Source of the DNA: Methylovorus sp. MM2 | GTDB taxonomy: Bacteria; Pseudomonadota; Gammaproteobacteria; Burkholderiales; Methylophilaceae | Assembly: GCF_001648895.1 (NCBI RefSeq) | Contig: NZ_LXUF01000001.1 | Coordinates: forward strand, 1,285,726-1,349,725 | Length of the DNA: 64,000 bases | Direction of reading: 5' to 3' | Shown here: piece by piece, positions 8,135 to 16,909 of the stretch | Layout of the letters: each line of letters opens with the position of its first letter | How positions within the stretch are numbered: position 1 is the first letter of the stretch | Program-made: the position numbers and the translations under genes | The notes under the pieces: generated by a model | The model's database searches: none | Told to the model about the DNA's origin: nothing | What the model saw: the letters and a program-made list of their open reading frames with translations, nothing else

Positions 8135-8941
8135 ATGACAAAGATAGCACAAGAAAAGTATGTCCAGCTTGAGAACGTGAATATGTCATTCACGACTAAG
8201 AAGGGTACATTTGACGCTCTGAAGGATATCAATCTAAATATTCGAGAAGGTGAGTTCATCTCCATCATCGGGCACTCAGGTTGCGGCAAATCTACAGTGC
8301 TTAACCTGATTGCCGGACTGCTTAATCCTACTCAAGGCAATCTATTCTGCGCCGGTCGTGAAATAGGTGGGCCAGGGCCTGAGCGTGCGGTCGTCTTTCA
8401 GAACCATTCACTTTTACCGTGGCTGACATGTTTTGAGAATGTGTACTTGGCTGTGGAACGCGTTTTTGGGGCAACGGAGCAAAAAGATGTGTTGCGTGAA
8501 AAAACAAAAGCCGTCATTGATCTTGTTGGGTTATCTCACGCATCGGATAAACGTCCAAATGAGATATCAGGTGGGATGAAACAACGTGTGGGTATTGCTA
8601 GAGCTCTTGCCATGGAGCCGAAGGTATTACTACTTGATGAGCCATTCGGCGCATTGGATGCACTCACTCGTGCTCACCTACAGGATGAGCTAATGAGCAT
8701 TATGGATAAGTCTGGGTGTACTGCGGTGATGGTCACACACGACGTGGACGAGGCGGTACTACTCTCCGATCGTATCGTGATGATGACGAATGGTCCCTCA
8801 GCGACCATCGGCGAGATATTAGAGGTTGAACTTGATCGACCACGTAAGAGGCTAGCCTTAGCTGAGGACGGTCATTATAACCACTTAAGAAGTAAAGTCT
8901 TGAAATTCCTGTATGAAAGACACGCTAAGAAAGCCGCGTGA
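8135..8941 (+). CDS. nrtD: Nitrate ABC transporter ATP-binding protein (NrtD/NasD type)
   Basis: A 268-residue ATPase with Walker A GHSGCGKST (residues 46-54), a Q-loop, signature SGGMKQR (about 145) and Walker B LLLDEP (about 165), followed by the D-loop ALD and an H-loop in VTHDVDEA. It has only the single ATPase domain and lacks the NrtA-like C-terminal extension of cyanobacterial NrtC, so it resembles Klebsiella NasD. It would drive nitrate import with NrtA and NrtB. The start lies 12 bp after nrtB with AAGGA upstream. Confidence 0.92.
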   Translation: MTKIAQEKYVQLENVNMSFTTKKGTFDALKDINLNIREGEFISIIGHSGCGKSTVLNLIAGLLNPTQGNLFCAGREIGGPGPERAVVFQNHSLLPWLTCFENVYLAVERVFGATEQKDVLREKTKAVIDLVGLSHASDKRPNEISGGMKQRVGIARALAMEPKVLLLDEPFGALDALTRAHLQDELMSIMDKSGCTAVMVTHDVDEAVLLSDRIVMMTNGPSATIGEILEVELDRPRKRLALAEDGHYNHLRSKVLKFLYERHAKKAA

Positions 8942-8948
8942 TAAGGAT

Positions 8949-8970
8949 GGCCCGTCGGTCAGGACGGGCC
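8949..8970 (+). other. Intercistronic hairpin between nrtD and the porin gene
   Basis: The arms GGCCCGTC and GACGGGCC are perfect 8-bp complements with a six-base loop GGTCAG. No T-run follows, so it is unlikely to terminate. It may protect or process the mRNA so that the porin is made at a different level. Confidence 0.55.
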
Positions 8971-9012
8971 GGTATTGCAGTGCTACCCCAATCTATAAAA
9001 AAGGAGCAACAA

Positions 9013-10329
9013 ATGAAAGTTAAATCTAGTTCCAGCTTGCGTCAAGTCTATTTAGGTTTACTCCTCTGTGCTGTCATGACATCCAACATTGCCAATGCAG
9101 AAGAAGTATTACCTGAATATACATTTATTGATGCTATCAAGACTGGAAAGAATCTAACGAGCTTCCGCTTACGTTATGAGAACGTAGATCAGGATAACCG
9201 GGCAGAAACGGGGGAGGCAATGACACTTAGAAGCTTGGTAGGTTGGCAGACCGCTCCTTACAAGAATCTGAGTATTGGCATCCAACTGATCAATGTCGCG
9301 AAACTGGTCGATGATTACGATGACCGTGCGATGAATAATCCTCAGCCTGGCATGGGTAACTATCCAGCAATCGTTGATCCTGACAATACTGATATTAATC
9401 AGCTCTATGTTGATTGGACGGGTATCAAGAACACCAAGTTCAGGGTTGGCCGCCAATCAGTAAAGCTTGATAACGTGCGCTTTATTGGAAACGTGGAGTT
9501 CCGTCAGGTGATGCAGGTTTTTGATGGCATCGCTATTGAGAATAAGACGATCAAGGATACAGAAGTTTATCTTGCTCACTTTGAGCGAGTAAAACAGATC
9601 ACCGAAACTATGCGCAATGGCAATCTTGACATAGCAAACATCAAGTATCGAATATCGCCAAGTGAATCAATCATTGGTTATGGGTATTTCGATAACTTTA
9701 ATGACTTAGGCTTCAATGCAAATAACGCCCTTGGCCTTGGCGCTGATTCATCAAATAAGACCCTAGGGTTAAGGCTGGATGGAACGCACAAAGTTAACGA
9801 CGATTGGAAAGTCCTTTATACCGCTGAATATGCGAAACAAACGGATTATTCAGGCGGTGATAGCCGTATAGATGCCCATTATGCCCGACTTGGTGGCGGT
9901 GCTATGTATGGCACGTGGTATGTGCGTTTCGATCATGAGTTGTTATCTAGTAACGACGGCCAGTATGCCTTCCAGACGCCATTTGGAACGAATCATCTCT
10001 TTCAGGGGTGGGCTGATTTATTTCTTGTTACCCCACGCTTTGGTATCAAAGACGACTATGTCAGTTTTGGAGGCAAGCCAATCGATCCGATTCTTCTACA
10101 GGCTGAATATCATGTCTTCACGGCACAGGAGGATTTCGGCAAGTTTGGTGGTGGGTTTGGCGATAAATACGGCAAAGAACTTGATCTCGGTGTGAGCTAT
10201 ATCTTCAGCAACAAATTGCTGTTCAAAGCTGAATACGCCAATTTCAAGGAAGACGAACGCATTGGGCTAGCTACAGCACGTAAACCAGACACTGAAAAAG
10301 TTTGGTTAACCGCAATGTATACATTCTAA
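9013..10329 (+). CDS. Outer-membrane porin of the alginate-export (AlgE-like) family in the nitrate operon
   Basis: A 438-residue protein with an N-terminal signal peptide (cleavage expected after the Ala at residue 29, SNIANA) and a mature part dominated by alternating beta-strand patterns, ending in an aromatic C-terminal strand (VWLTAMYTF) typical of outer-membrane barrels. The opening segment (IDAIKTGKNLTSFRLRYENVDQDN) is typical of alginate-export-domain porins found next to anion transporters. AAGGAG stands just before the ATG at 9013; the longer frame from GTG 8938 is not translated from a good start. Its place between the importer and reductase genes suggests it passes nitrate or nitrite through the outer membrane; that role is an inference. 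Confidence 0.8.
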   Translation: MKVKSSSSLRQVYLGLLLCAVMTSNIANAEEVLPEYTFIDAIKTGKNLTSFRLRYENVDQDNRAETGEAMTLRSLVGWQTAPYKNLSIGIQLINVAKLVDDYDDRAMNNPQPGMGNYPAIVDPDNTDINQLYVDWTGIKNTKFRVGRQSVKLDNVRFIGNVEFRQVMQVFDGIAIENKTIKDTEVYLAHFERVKQITETMRNGNLDIANIKYRISPSESIIGYGYFDNFNDLGFNANNALGLGADSSNKTLGLRLDGTHKVNDDWKVLYTAEYAKQTDYSGGDSRIDAHYARLGGGAMYGTWYVRFDHELLSSNDGQYAFQTPFGTNHLFQGWADLFLVTPRFGIKDDYVSFGGKPIDPILLQAEYHVFTAQEDFGKFGGGFGDKYGKELDLGVSYIFSNKLLFKAEYANFKEDERIGLATARKPDTEKVWLTAMYTF

Positions 10330-10360
10330 ACATTCTCAGCCTGCGGAATCGTAGGCATGA

Positions 10361-10395
10361 ATCCATGTGGCCCTGGTGATTGGGACTGCATGGAT
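10361..10395 (+). other. Intercistronic hairpin between the porin gene and cobA
   Basis: ATCCATG (10361-10367) pairs with CATGGAT (10389-10395), with inner CCC/GGG pairs. There is no T-run. As at 8949-8970, it may set mRNA stability rather than end transcription. Confidence 0.45.
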
Positions 10396-10436
10396 ATCAG
10401 ATGGGATATCAAAGTTACAACGAGATGGTGGTGAAA

Positions 10437-11198
10437 ATGGTTGGCAAAGTCTATTTGATCGGTGCAGGTCCAGGTGATCCGGAATTATTGACGCTTAAAG
10501 CATTAAGAATTCTTCAATCAGCGGATGTCGTGTTGCTGGACGAGCTTGTCAATCGTGACATATTGCAACATGCCCAGCAAGCCCGTGTCGTTGATGTTGG
10601 TAAACGCGGTGGTTGCAAATCTACGCCGCAACGCTTTATCAATCGCATGATGATAGCCTTGGCTGAGCAAGGCCTGACGATAGCCCGGCTGAAAGGTGGT
10701 GATCCGTTTTTATTCGGGCGAGGAGGAGAGGAAATGGTTTCACTCCGGTCCGCAGGTATCGAAGTAGAGGTGATTCCAGGCATCACGAGTGGCATATCGG
10801 TGCCCGCATGTATTGGTATCCCAGTTACACATAGAGAATTCACGCATGGTGTTAGTTTTGTCACCGGCCACATGCAAGAGGGCGTGCCTACAACCGATGG
10901 CCAGAACTGGAAGGCTCTTGTGGAAAGCGGAACGACACTGGTGATCTATATGGGGGTTAGAAACCTACCCACCATCACTAGGGAGTTACTAAAGGCCGGA
11001 ATGTCTCCTGATATGCCTGCCGCGGCTATTCAGAATGGCAGCCTGCCTGAGCAACAGCATGTGACAACCACGCTCTCCATGCTGCCTATGGCCGTTCGCC
11101 AAGCCAAGTTGGGTAGTCCGGCAATTATTGTTGTTGGGGATGTAGTTCGGTTGGCGACGAGTCTTGAGCTTTCGAAATCCATCTCGATCGCAGCATAA
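10437..11198 (+). CDS. cobA: CobA, uroporphyrinogen-III C-methyltransferase
   Basis: A 253-residue SAM-dependent enzyme that methylates uroporphyrinogen III at C2 and C7 to precorrin-2, the precursor of siroheme. It has the family motifs GAGPGDPELLTLKA near the N-terminus and RLKGGDPFLFGRGGEE, then a VIPGITSG segment. Length fits a stand-alone SUMT without the CysG dehydrogenase/ferrochelatase part, which must be encoded elsewhere. It directly precedes nirB, whose product needs siroheme. The start at 10437 is chosen because GATGGTGG lies upstream; an in-frame ATG at 10425 is possible. Confidence 0.92.
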   Translation: MVGKVYLIGAGPGDPELLTLKALRILQSADVVLLDELVNRDILQHAQQARVVDVGKRGGCKSTPQRFINRMMIALAEQGLTIARLKGGDPFLFGRGGEEMVSLRSAGIEVEVIPGITSGISVPACIGIPVTHREFTHGVSFVTGHMQEGVPTTDGQNWKALVESGTTLVIYMGVRNLPTITRELLKAGMSPDMPAAAIQNGSLPEQQHVTTTLSMLPMAVRQAKLGSPAIIVVGDVVRLATSLELSKSISIAA

Positions 11199-11224
11199 GA
11201 AGAGCATAGAAATTGGAGAACATG

Positions 11225-13651
11225 ATGGAAAAAATGAAGCTAGTAGTGGTGGGAAACGGAATGGCAGGCATGCGTACTGTTGAGGAGTTATTAAAAATCT
11301 CACCTGACCTTTATGACATCACAGTATTTGGCGACGAGCCGCATCCCAATTACAACCGCATCATGTTATCGCCGGTACTGGCTGGCGAACAAACGATAGA
11401 TGACATCATCTTGAATAGTAGGGAATGGTATGCAGAGAATAATATCACGCTGCATACAGGCAAGAAGATCCACAAGATTGATCGAAGGTTAAGGATGGCT
11501 TTTGCAGAGGACGGGACATTTGCATTATATGACCGGATGTTGATAGCAACTGGATCCACCCCCTTCATGCTGCCTATCCCTGGAAAAGATTTGAAAGGTG
11601 TGATTGGTTTCCGAGATATCAAAGATGTCGATGCAATGATTGCTACTGCAGGAACGCATAAACATGCTGTGGTTATCGGAGGAGGGCTCTTAGGGCTGGA
11701 AGCTGCAAATGGCTTAAAGATTCAAGGTATGGATGTCACAGTGATCCACAAGAATGAGTGGCTACTTGAACGTCAGCTAGACAAGACTGCCGGCCTCATG
11801 TTGCAAAGGTCACTGGAGGCTAAGGGACTATCTTTCAAATTGAATATGGATACCAAGCAGCTGATTGGTGAGAATGGGCATGTTAAGGCCATTCAGTTCG
11901 AGGATGGCAGTGAGTTGGCTGCTGACCTGGTCGTTATGGCAGTCGGTATCCGTCCTAACTATGCTCTGGCGGAATCAGCGGGTATCCATTGCGATCGAGG
12001 GATCGTAGTGAATGACACCATGCAAACGTTTGATCCAAGAGTCTATTCTGTCGGAGAGTGTGTGGCACATCGAGGTATATCGTATGGGTTAGTCGCACCC
12101 TTGTTCGAAATGGCGAAGGTCTGCGCGAATCATTTGGCAAATTTTGGTATCGGACAATACAAGGGATCCGTCACATCAACCAAACTAAAAGTGACAGGTA
12201 TAGATTTATTCTCAGCAGGCGATTTCACTGGCAACGAAGATACTGAAGAGATTGTTTTACACGATGCGGTTGGCGGTATTTACAAAAAGATCGTCATCAA
12301 AGATGACAAAATCATCGGCAGCGTGCTCTATGGTGATACTACAGATGGTAGTTGGTACTTCCAGTTATTACGTGACGGAAAGCCCATCCACGAGATACGT
12401 GACAACCTGATGTTCGGGCAAGATAGTCTTGGAAATACTGGTCATGAAGGGCAGGACAAAGTATCGGCGATGACTGACGAGATGGAAGTCTGTGGTTGTA
12501 ATGGTGTGTGCAAGGGAACCATCGTCAAGGCCATTCAAGAAAAAGGCTTATTCTCAATAGATGATGTCAAAAAGCAAACCAAAGCTGGGTCAAGTTGTGG
12601 GTCATGTGTAGGCTTAGTTGAACAGATATTGGTTTCTACACTAGGCGGAGGCTATGCACCACCTTCCTCGGCAAAAACCATCTGTGGTTGCTCCGATAAA
12701 GGTCATGAAGAAATTAGACAGCAGATACGTGATAACAAGTATCTGAATATCCCTGATGCTATCAAAGGCATGGCGTGGCGTACTCCAAATGGCTGTGCAA
12801 CATGTCGTCCTGCTCTTAATTATTACTTGATATCAACTTGGCCACATGAAGCCGTTGATGATCCTCAATCACGCTTCATCAACGAGCGTGTTCACGCCAA
12901 CATACAAAAGGACGGTACATATTCAGTCATACCTCGGATGTATGGCGGTGTAACCACGCCAAGTCAACTTCGTAAAATCGCCGATGTCGCGGATAAATAT
13001 GCGGTACCTATGGTGAAAGTGACTGGCGGGCAACGTATCGATCTGCTTGGAGTAAAGAAAGAGGATCTTGTCGACATGTGGGCCGATCTGGATATGCCTT
13101 CCGGGTACGCGTATTCGAAAGGCATACGTACGGTAAAGACTTGTGTTGGATCCGAGTTTTGTCGATTTGGTACCCAGAACTCAACGCAAATGGGGATAGA
13201 TATCGAAAAAGCTTTCGACCATATGTGGGCACCTCACAAGGTCAAGTTCGCTGTCTCTGGTTGTCCACGCAACTGTGCCGAATCAGGCATCAAGGATGTT
13301 GGAATCATTGGTGTTGATTCAGGCTGGGAAATGTATGTTGGCGGTAATGGAGGGATAAAAACAGAAGTTGCTCAGTTCCTTTGCAAGGTGAAGACCAGTG
13401 ATGAAGTATTGGAATATTCCGGTGCATTCATCCAGATATACCGTGAAGAAGCCAGATACCTAGATCGAACAGTCCATTGGATCGAGAGAGTCGGGTTGGA
13501 GTATGTAAAGAGAAGGGTAATAGAGGATGCAGAAGGCAGAAAAGCCGCTTATGAGAGACTTCTTTATGCGCTACAAGGTGCTGTTGAACCATGGTCTGAA
13601 AGAGTGAAGAAGCGCAATGAACATAAAGAGTTTGAAGACATTACTATTTAA
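11225..13651 (+). CDS. nirB: NirB, assimilatory NADH nitrite reductase large subunit
   Basis: An 808-residue cytoplasmic enzyme that reduces nitrite to ammonium. In order: FAD-binding Rossmann fold (GNGMAG, residues 10-15), NAD-binding GGGLLGLEAA (about 151), a BFD-type [2Fe-2S] domain (CGCNGVC, about 422, and CGSC), a second Cys-rich segment (CGC...CATC), a ferredoxin-like half-domain and the siroheme/[4Fe-4S] site CVGSEFC (about 639) with SGCPRNC (about 680). Length is normal for NirB. GGAG at 11215 is best spaced for ATG 11225; ATG 11222 is also possible. It is preceded by cobA and followed by nirD, whose start lies just after its stop. Confidence 0.95.
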   Translation: MEKMKLVVVGNGMAGMRTVEELLKISPDLYDITVFGDEPHPNYNRIMLSPVLAGEQTIDDIILNSREWYAENNITLHTGKKIHKIDRRLRMAFAEDGTFALYDRMLIATGSTPFMLPIPGKDLKGVIGFRDIKDVDAMIATAGTHKHAVVIGGGLLGLEAANGLKIQGMDVTVIHKNEWLLERQLDKTAGLMLQRSLEAKGLSFKLNMDTKQLIGENGHVKAIQFEDGSELAADLVVMAVGIRPNYALAESAGIHCDRGIVVNDTMQTFDPRVYSVGECVAHRGISYGLVAPLFEMAKVCANHLANFGIGQYKGSVTSTKLKVTGIDLFSAGDFTGNEDTEEIVLHDAVGGIYKKIVIKDDKIIGSVLYGDTTDGSWYFQLLRDGKPIHEIRDNLMFGQDSLGNTGHEGQDKVSAMTDEMEVCGCNGVCKGTIVKAIQEKGLFSIDDVKKQTKAGSSCGSCVGLVEQILVSTLGGGYAPPSSAKTICGCSDKGHEEIRQQIRDNKYLNIPDAIKGMAWRTPNGCATCRPALNYYLISTWPHEAVDDPQSRFINERVHANIQKDGTYSVIPRMYGGVTTPSQLRKIADVADKYAVPMVKVTGGQRIDLLGVKKEDLVDMWADLDMPSGYAYSKGIRTVKTCVGSEFCRFGTQNSTQMGIDIEKAFDHMWAPHKVKFAVSGCPRNCAESGIKDVGIIGVDSGWEMYVGGNGGIKTEVAQFLCKVKTSDEVLEYSGAFIQIYREEARYLDRTVHWIERVGLEYVKRRVIEDAEGRKAAYERLLYALQGAVEPWSERVKKRNEHKEFEDITI

Positions 13652-13676
13652 ATCAGAGATAGATTCTGGAGCGACT

Positions 13677-13985
13677 ATGAGTCAATGGACAAAAATAACC
13701 ACCCTGAGCGAAATACCAAAATTAGGCTCACGTGTTGTACGGAGCGCCAAAGGCGATATAGCCGTATTCCGTACCGATGATGATCGTGTATTCGCGCTGC
13801 ATGATAGTTGCCCACACAAAAAAGGGCCATTGTCACAAGGTATCGTCTATGGCGATAAAGTCGCTTGTCCATTGCACTCATGGCAGATCAGCTTAGTTGA
13901 CGGCCATGCGCAGGATCCAGATGAGGGGCAGACCGCCTGCTTCTCCGTCAAGGTTGAAGATGGCATGGTGTATCTGGAACTATAG
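13677..13985 (+). CDS. nirD: NirD, nitrite reductase small subunit (Rieske-type)
   Basis: A 102-residue protein with a Rieske [2Fe-2S] fold: CPHKKGPL (Cys near residue 45) and CPLHSW (Cys near 64). The ligand pattern CxH/CxxH is complete. It partners NirB in the cytoplasm. The ATG at 13677 follows CTGGAGC; the frame extends upstream into nirB, but that start has no support. The stop TAG overlaps the GTG proposed as an alternative start for nasA, which indicates translational coupling. Confidence 0.92.
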   Translation: MSQWTKITTLSEIPKLGSRVVRSAKGDIAVFRTDDDRVFALHDSCPHKKGPLSQGIVYGDKVACPLHSWQISLVDGHAQDPDEGQTACFSVKVEDGMVYLEL

Positions 13986-14026
13986 TGAGACCTAATGTCA
14001 TTCCGATAAAACCAGTCGAGTTTCTT

Positions 14027-16735
14027 ATGAATGAGACAAAGTCCACCTGCTGTTATTGTGGTGTGGGATGTGGCGTCATCATACAGACTGCAAACAACAA
14101 GATCGTAGGTGTCCGAGGGGACCCTGACCATCCAGCTAATTTTGGGCGGCTTTGTACAAAAGGTTCGACCTTACATCAGACGACGAATCCGGAAGTGCGT
14201 GTCTTGGTTCCTGAACTACGATTGAATCGTGATGAGCCAAGGCAGCCTGCAAGTTGGGATGAGTCACTTGATCATGTGGCAGAGCGATTCGCCGCTATTA
14301 TCAATGAGCATGGACCAGATTCGGTTGCTTTCTATATTTCAGGTCAATTGTTAACCGAGGACTACTACGTATTTAATAAGCTGGCAAAAGGACTCATTGG
14401 TACCAACAATGTCGATACAAACTCTCGTTTATGTATGTCATCGGCGGTTTTAGGATACAAAACGACATTGGGTATGGATGCACCACCTGCATGTTATGAG
14501 GATATCGATCATACGAATTGCCTATTCATTGCAGGTTCGAATACAGCATTTGCCCACCCCATCATATTTAGACGTATTGAGGATGCTAAGGGAAAAAATC
14601 CTGACCTTAAGATCATTGTGGTAGATCCAAGGAGAACAGATACCGCTAAGACAGCAGATCTTCACCTAGCGATACTTCCAGGTACCGATGTGGCTTTATT
14701 TAATGGAATGCTGCATATCATGCTATGGGAGGGGCTGCTTGATATGCAATTTATCCAAGAGCACACAGAAGGATTTGAAGCGCTAAAAGATACCGTTCGT
14801 GAATACACGCCTAAAATGGTCGCAGATATCTGTGGAGTAAAAGAGTCCGATATCATTACTGCGGCTAAATGGTTTGGTGCGGGCCCTTCGTTATCGATGT
14901 ATTGCATGGGTTTGAATCAATCCATACATGGCACAGATAAGAATGCGGCTTTGATCAATATGCATCTGGCAACAGGGCAGATAGGCAAGCCCGGTGCCGG
15001 ACCATTCTCATTGACCGGTCAACCTAACGCGATGGGTGGCCGAGAGGTTGGGGGAATGGCCACTTTGCTTTCTGCACATAGAGAACTATCTAATGAAGAG
15101 GATAGGGCAGAAGTAGCAAGGTTATGGAATGTAGATAGCGTTCCAGAAAAACCAGGTAAGACTGCGATTGAGATGTTCGATGGATTAAATGACGGCAGCA
15201 TAAAAGCCATCTGGATCGCCTGTACAAACCCAGCCCATTCGATGCCAGACTTGAATAAAGTAATCGAATCATTATCTAAAGCAGAGCTTGTTGTGCTGCA
15301 AGATGCTTTCAACAATACAGATACCAATAAATTTGCTGATGTTCTTCTACCTGCCACGACATGGGGGGAAAAGGAGGGCACCGTGACTAATTCGGAAAGA
15401 CGAATCACCCATATTCGTCCCGCAGTCAAAAGCCCTGGTGAAGCAAGGTCAGATTGGCAGATCATGGTAGATTTTGCTCAACGACTTGAGAGTAGATTAA
15501 ATGGTGGTTCAAAAGCTGATCTCTTCCCATATTTGAATGCTGAAGATGTTTTCAACGAGCATAAGCTATCAACAAAAGGGCGTGATCTTGATATCACTGG
15601 GCTCAGTTACGAATTGCTCGATACTAAAGGCCCGCAACAATGGCCATTCAGATTGGGCACTACAACAGAAACACCAAGGCTTTATACAGATGGTATTTTT
15701 CCTACAGAGAATGGAAAAGCCAGATTCTCTAATACGATATACAAAGGCACCTCCGACAAAACAGATGCAAGACATCCTTTGCACCTGATTACCGGTAGAT
15801 TGAGAGATCAATGGCATGGTATGAGCCGTACAGGAACCAGTGCTCAGCTCTTCAATCATGTCGAGGAACCTGTGATCTCGATGAATCCTGATGACATGCA
15901 TCGCCGATCTATAAAGCAAGGTGATCTGGTAAAAGTCGCTAATAAAAGAGGAAGCATGATCTTGAGAGTTCAGGCCTCCGATGAAGTTATGCCTGCTCAA
16001 ACATTCATCCCGATGCATTGGGGAAGTCAATTTATGAGCGGCCTAGGATGCAACGCATTGATGCCTTCTGCCTTTGATAAGAATTCCAAACAACCAGAGT
16101 TAAAACACACGGCAGTGAAAGTCGAAAAAGTAGATCTGCCATGGCAAATGACAGTCATGAGACGTTGCCATGACCTTTCATTGATTGCCTCTATCCGAAC
16201 AGTGTTAAAGAGTTTCGATTTTGCCAGCTGTGGATTATTCGGCAGAGATGCGGGAATGTTGATGTTTAGAGCAGCCCATAAGGAAAGTCCATCGGCAGAG
16301 CTGATTTCAAAATTGGATGAAATAATTGGTATGACAGAAGATATTCCAATGCTGAATTATCAGGATAGGAAGCGCGGAATCAGTAAACGGATATTGTTGG
16401 AGGGGCAGGATGTTATTGGCGTTAGGTTGATAGGGGAGACATTGGCAGCGGACTGGCTCAAGGATGTCATGACCAATGGGCAACTAACTAATGAATTACG
16501 CAGGTGGGCCTTGGCACCATTAAGCTCTCCGCCCATGGGCCAAAATAGTCGAGGGAAAGTGATCTGTAACTGCCTTGATGTTGCCGAGAATGAGATCATC
16601 GATACGATAAGGCTAGGCGCCGATTTTCAAACTCTCCAGAGCAAGCTGAAATGTGGAACGCAATGTGGCTCATGCGTTCCAGAGCTCAAACAGTTGGTAA
16701 AGAGGCATCAGAGATTTGAAGCCATAGATGCATAA
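14027..16735 (+). CDS. nasA: NasA, assimilatory nitrate reductase catalytic subunit
   Basis: A 902-residue molybdopterin enzyme of the DMSO-reductase superfamily that reduces nitrate to nitrite in the cytoplasm. The N-terminus binds [4Fe-4S] (C8, C11, C15 and a Cys near residue 42 in RLCTKGS); the Mo ligand is the Cys in NSRLCMSSA (about 136); the molydopterin-binding C-terminal domain holds HLITGRLRDQWH; and a BFD-like [2Fe-2S] domain ends the protein (CNCLD, about 846, then CGTQCGSC). No Tat signal, as expected. A GTG at 13985 overlapping the nirD stop would add 14 residues; ATG 14027 fits relatives better from memory. No NasC-like electron donor gene is next to it. Confidence 0.93.
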   Translation: MNETKSTCCYCGVGCGVIIQTANNKIVGVRGDPDHPANFGRLCTKGSTLHQTTNPEVRVLVPELRLNRDEPRQPASWDESLDHVAERFAAIINEHGPDSVAFYISGQLLTEDYYVFNKLAKGLIGTNNVDTNSRLCMSSAVLGYKTTLGMDAPPACYEDIDHTNCLFIAGSNTAFAHPIIFRRIEDAKGKNPDLKIIVVDPRRTDTAKTADLHLAILPGTDVALFNGMLHIMLWEGLLDMQFIQEHTEGFEALKDTVREYTPKMVADICGVKESDIITAAKWFGAGPSLSMYCMGLNQSIHGTDKNAALINMHLATGQIGKPGAGPFSLTGQPNAMGGREVGGMATLLSAHRELSNEEDRAEVARLWNVDSVPEKPGKTAIEMFDGLNDGSIKAIWIACTNPAHSMPDLNKVIESLSKAELVVLQDAFNNTDTNKFADVLLPATTWGEKEGTVTNSERRITHIRPAVKSPGEARSDWQIMVDFAQRLESRLNGGSKADLFPYLNAEDVFNEHKLSTKGRDLDITGLSYELLDTKGPQQWPFRLGTTTETPRLYTDGIFPTENGKARFSNTIYKGTSDKTDARHPLHLITGRLRDQWHGMSRTGTSAQLFNHVEEPVISMNPDDMHRRSIKQGDLVKVANKRGSMILRVQASDEVMPAQTFIPMHWGSQFMSGLGCNALMPSAFDKNSKQPELKHTAVKVEKVDLPWQMTVMRRCHDLSLIASIRTVLKSFDFASCGLFGRDAGMLMFRAAHKESPSAELISKLDEIIGMTEDIPMLNYQDRKRGISKRILLEGQDVIGVRLIGETLAADWLKDVMTNGQLTNELRRWALAPLSSPPMGQNSRGKVICNCLDVAENEIIDTIRLGADFQTLQSKLKCGTQCGSCVPELKQLVKRHQRFEAIDA

Positions 16736-16738
16736 TTT

Positions 16739-16755
16739 TGCACCAAACCTGAGCT
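16739..16755 (+). promoter_or_regulatory. Possible NtrC site upstream of nasR
   Basis: TGCACCAAACCTGAGCT matches the TGCACCAA arm of a typical NtrC site and part of the second arm. It is about 110 bp upstream of the sigma-54-like promoter. Moderate to weak support. Confidence 0.4.
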
Positions 16756-16775
16756 TTACTCCTTAAAGAAAGCTC
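16751..16775 (+). other. Hairpin after nasA
   Basis: GAGCTTT and AAAGCTC are inverted repeats with an 11-nt loop and no T-run. It may mark the 3' end of the operon mRNA or be a poor terminator; it overlaps the possible NtrC site. Confidence 0.35.
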
Positions 16776-16861
16776 GATGAACCTTGTTATTTGAAATAAT
16801 TGATGGGGCGCCATCCCATTGATAGCGAGGTAAGTAATATATAAAACAAGAGGCTCATACT

Positions 16862-16877
16862 TGGCTCGATATTTGCG
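16862..16877 (+). promoter_or_regulatory. Sigma-54-type promoter of nasR
   Basis: TTGGCTC-GATAT-TTGCG keeps the invariant GG (16863-16864) and GC (16875-16876) with exactly 10 bp between them. A start near 16888 would give a 22-nt leader. It would allow nasR to be made under nitrogen limitation independently of the attenuated operon. Confidence 0.55.
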
Positions 16878-16909
16878 TTTTTCATTCTATTGCAATAAAC
16901 AAAGCCCTT

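Noticed and set aside
10361-10395. Another ANTAR hexaloop or a terminator before cobA
   Set aside because: The loop is not six bases with A1/G4, and no T-run follows.
15019-15465. Open frame opposite nasA
   Set aside because: Antisense to a conserved catalytic domain; no family resemblance and no start signal.
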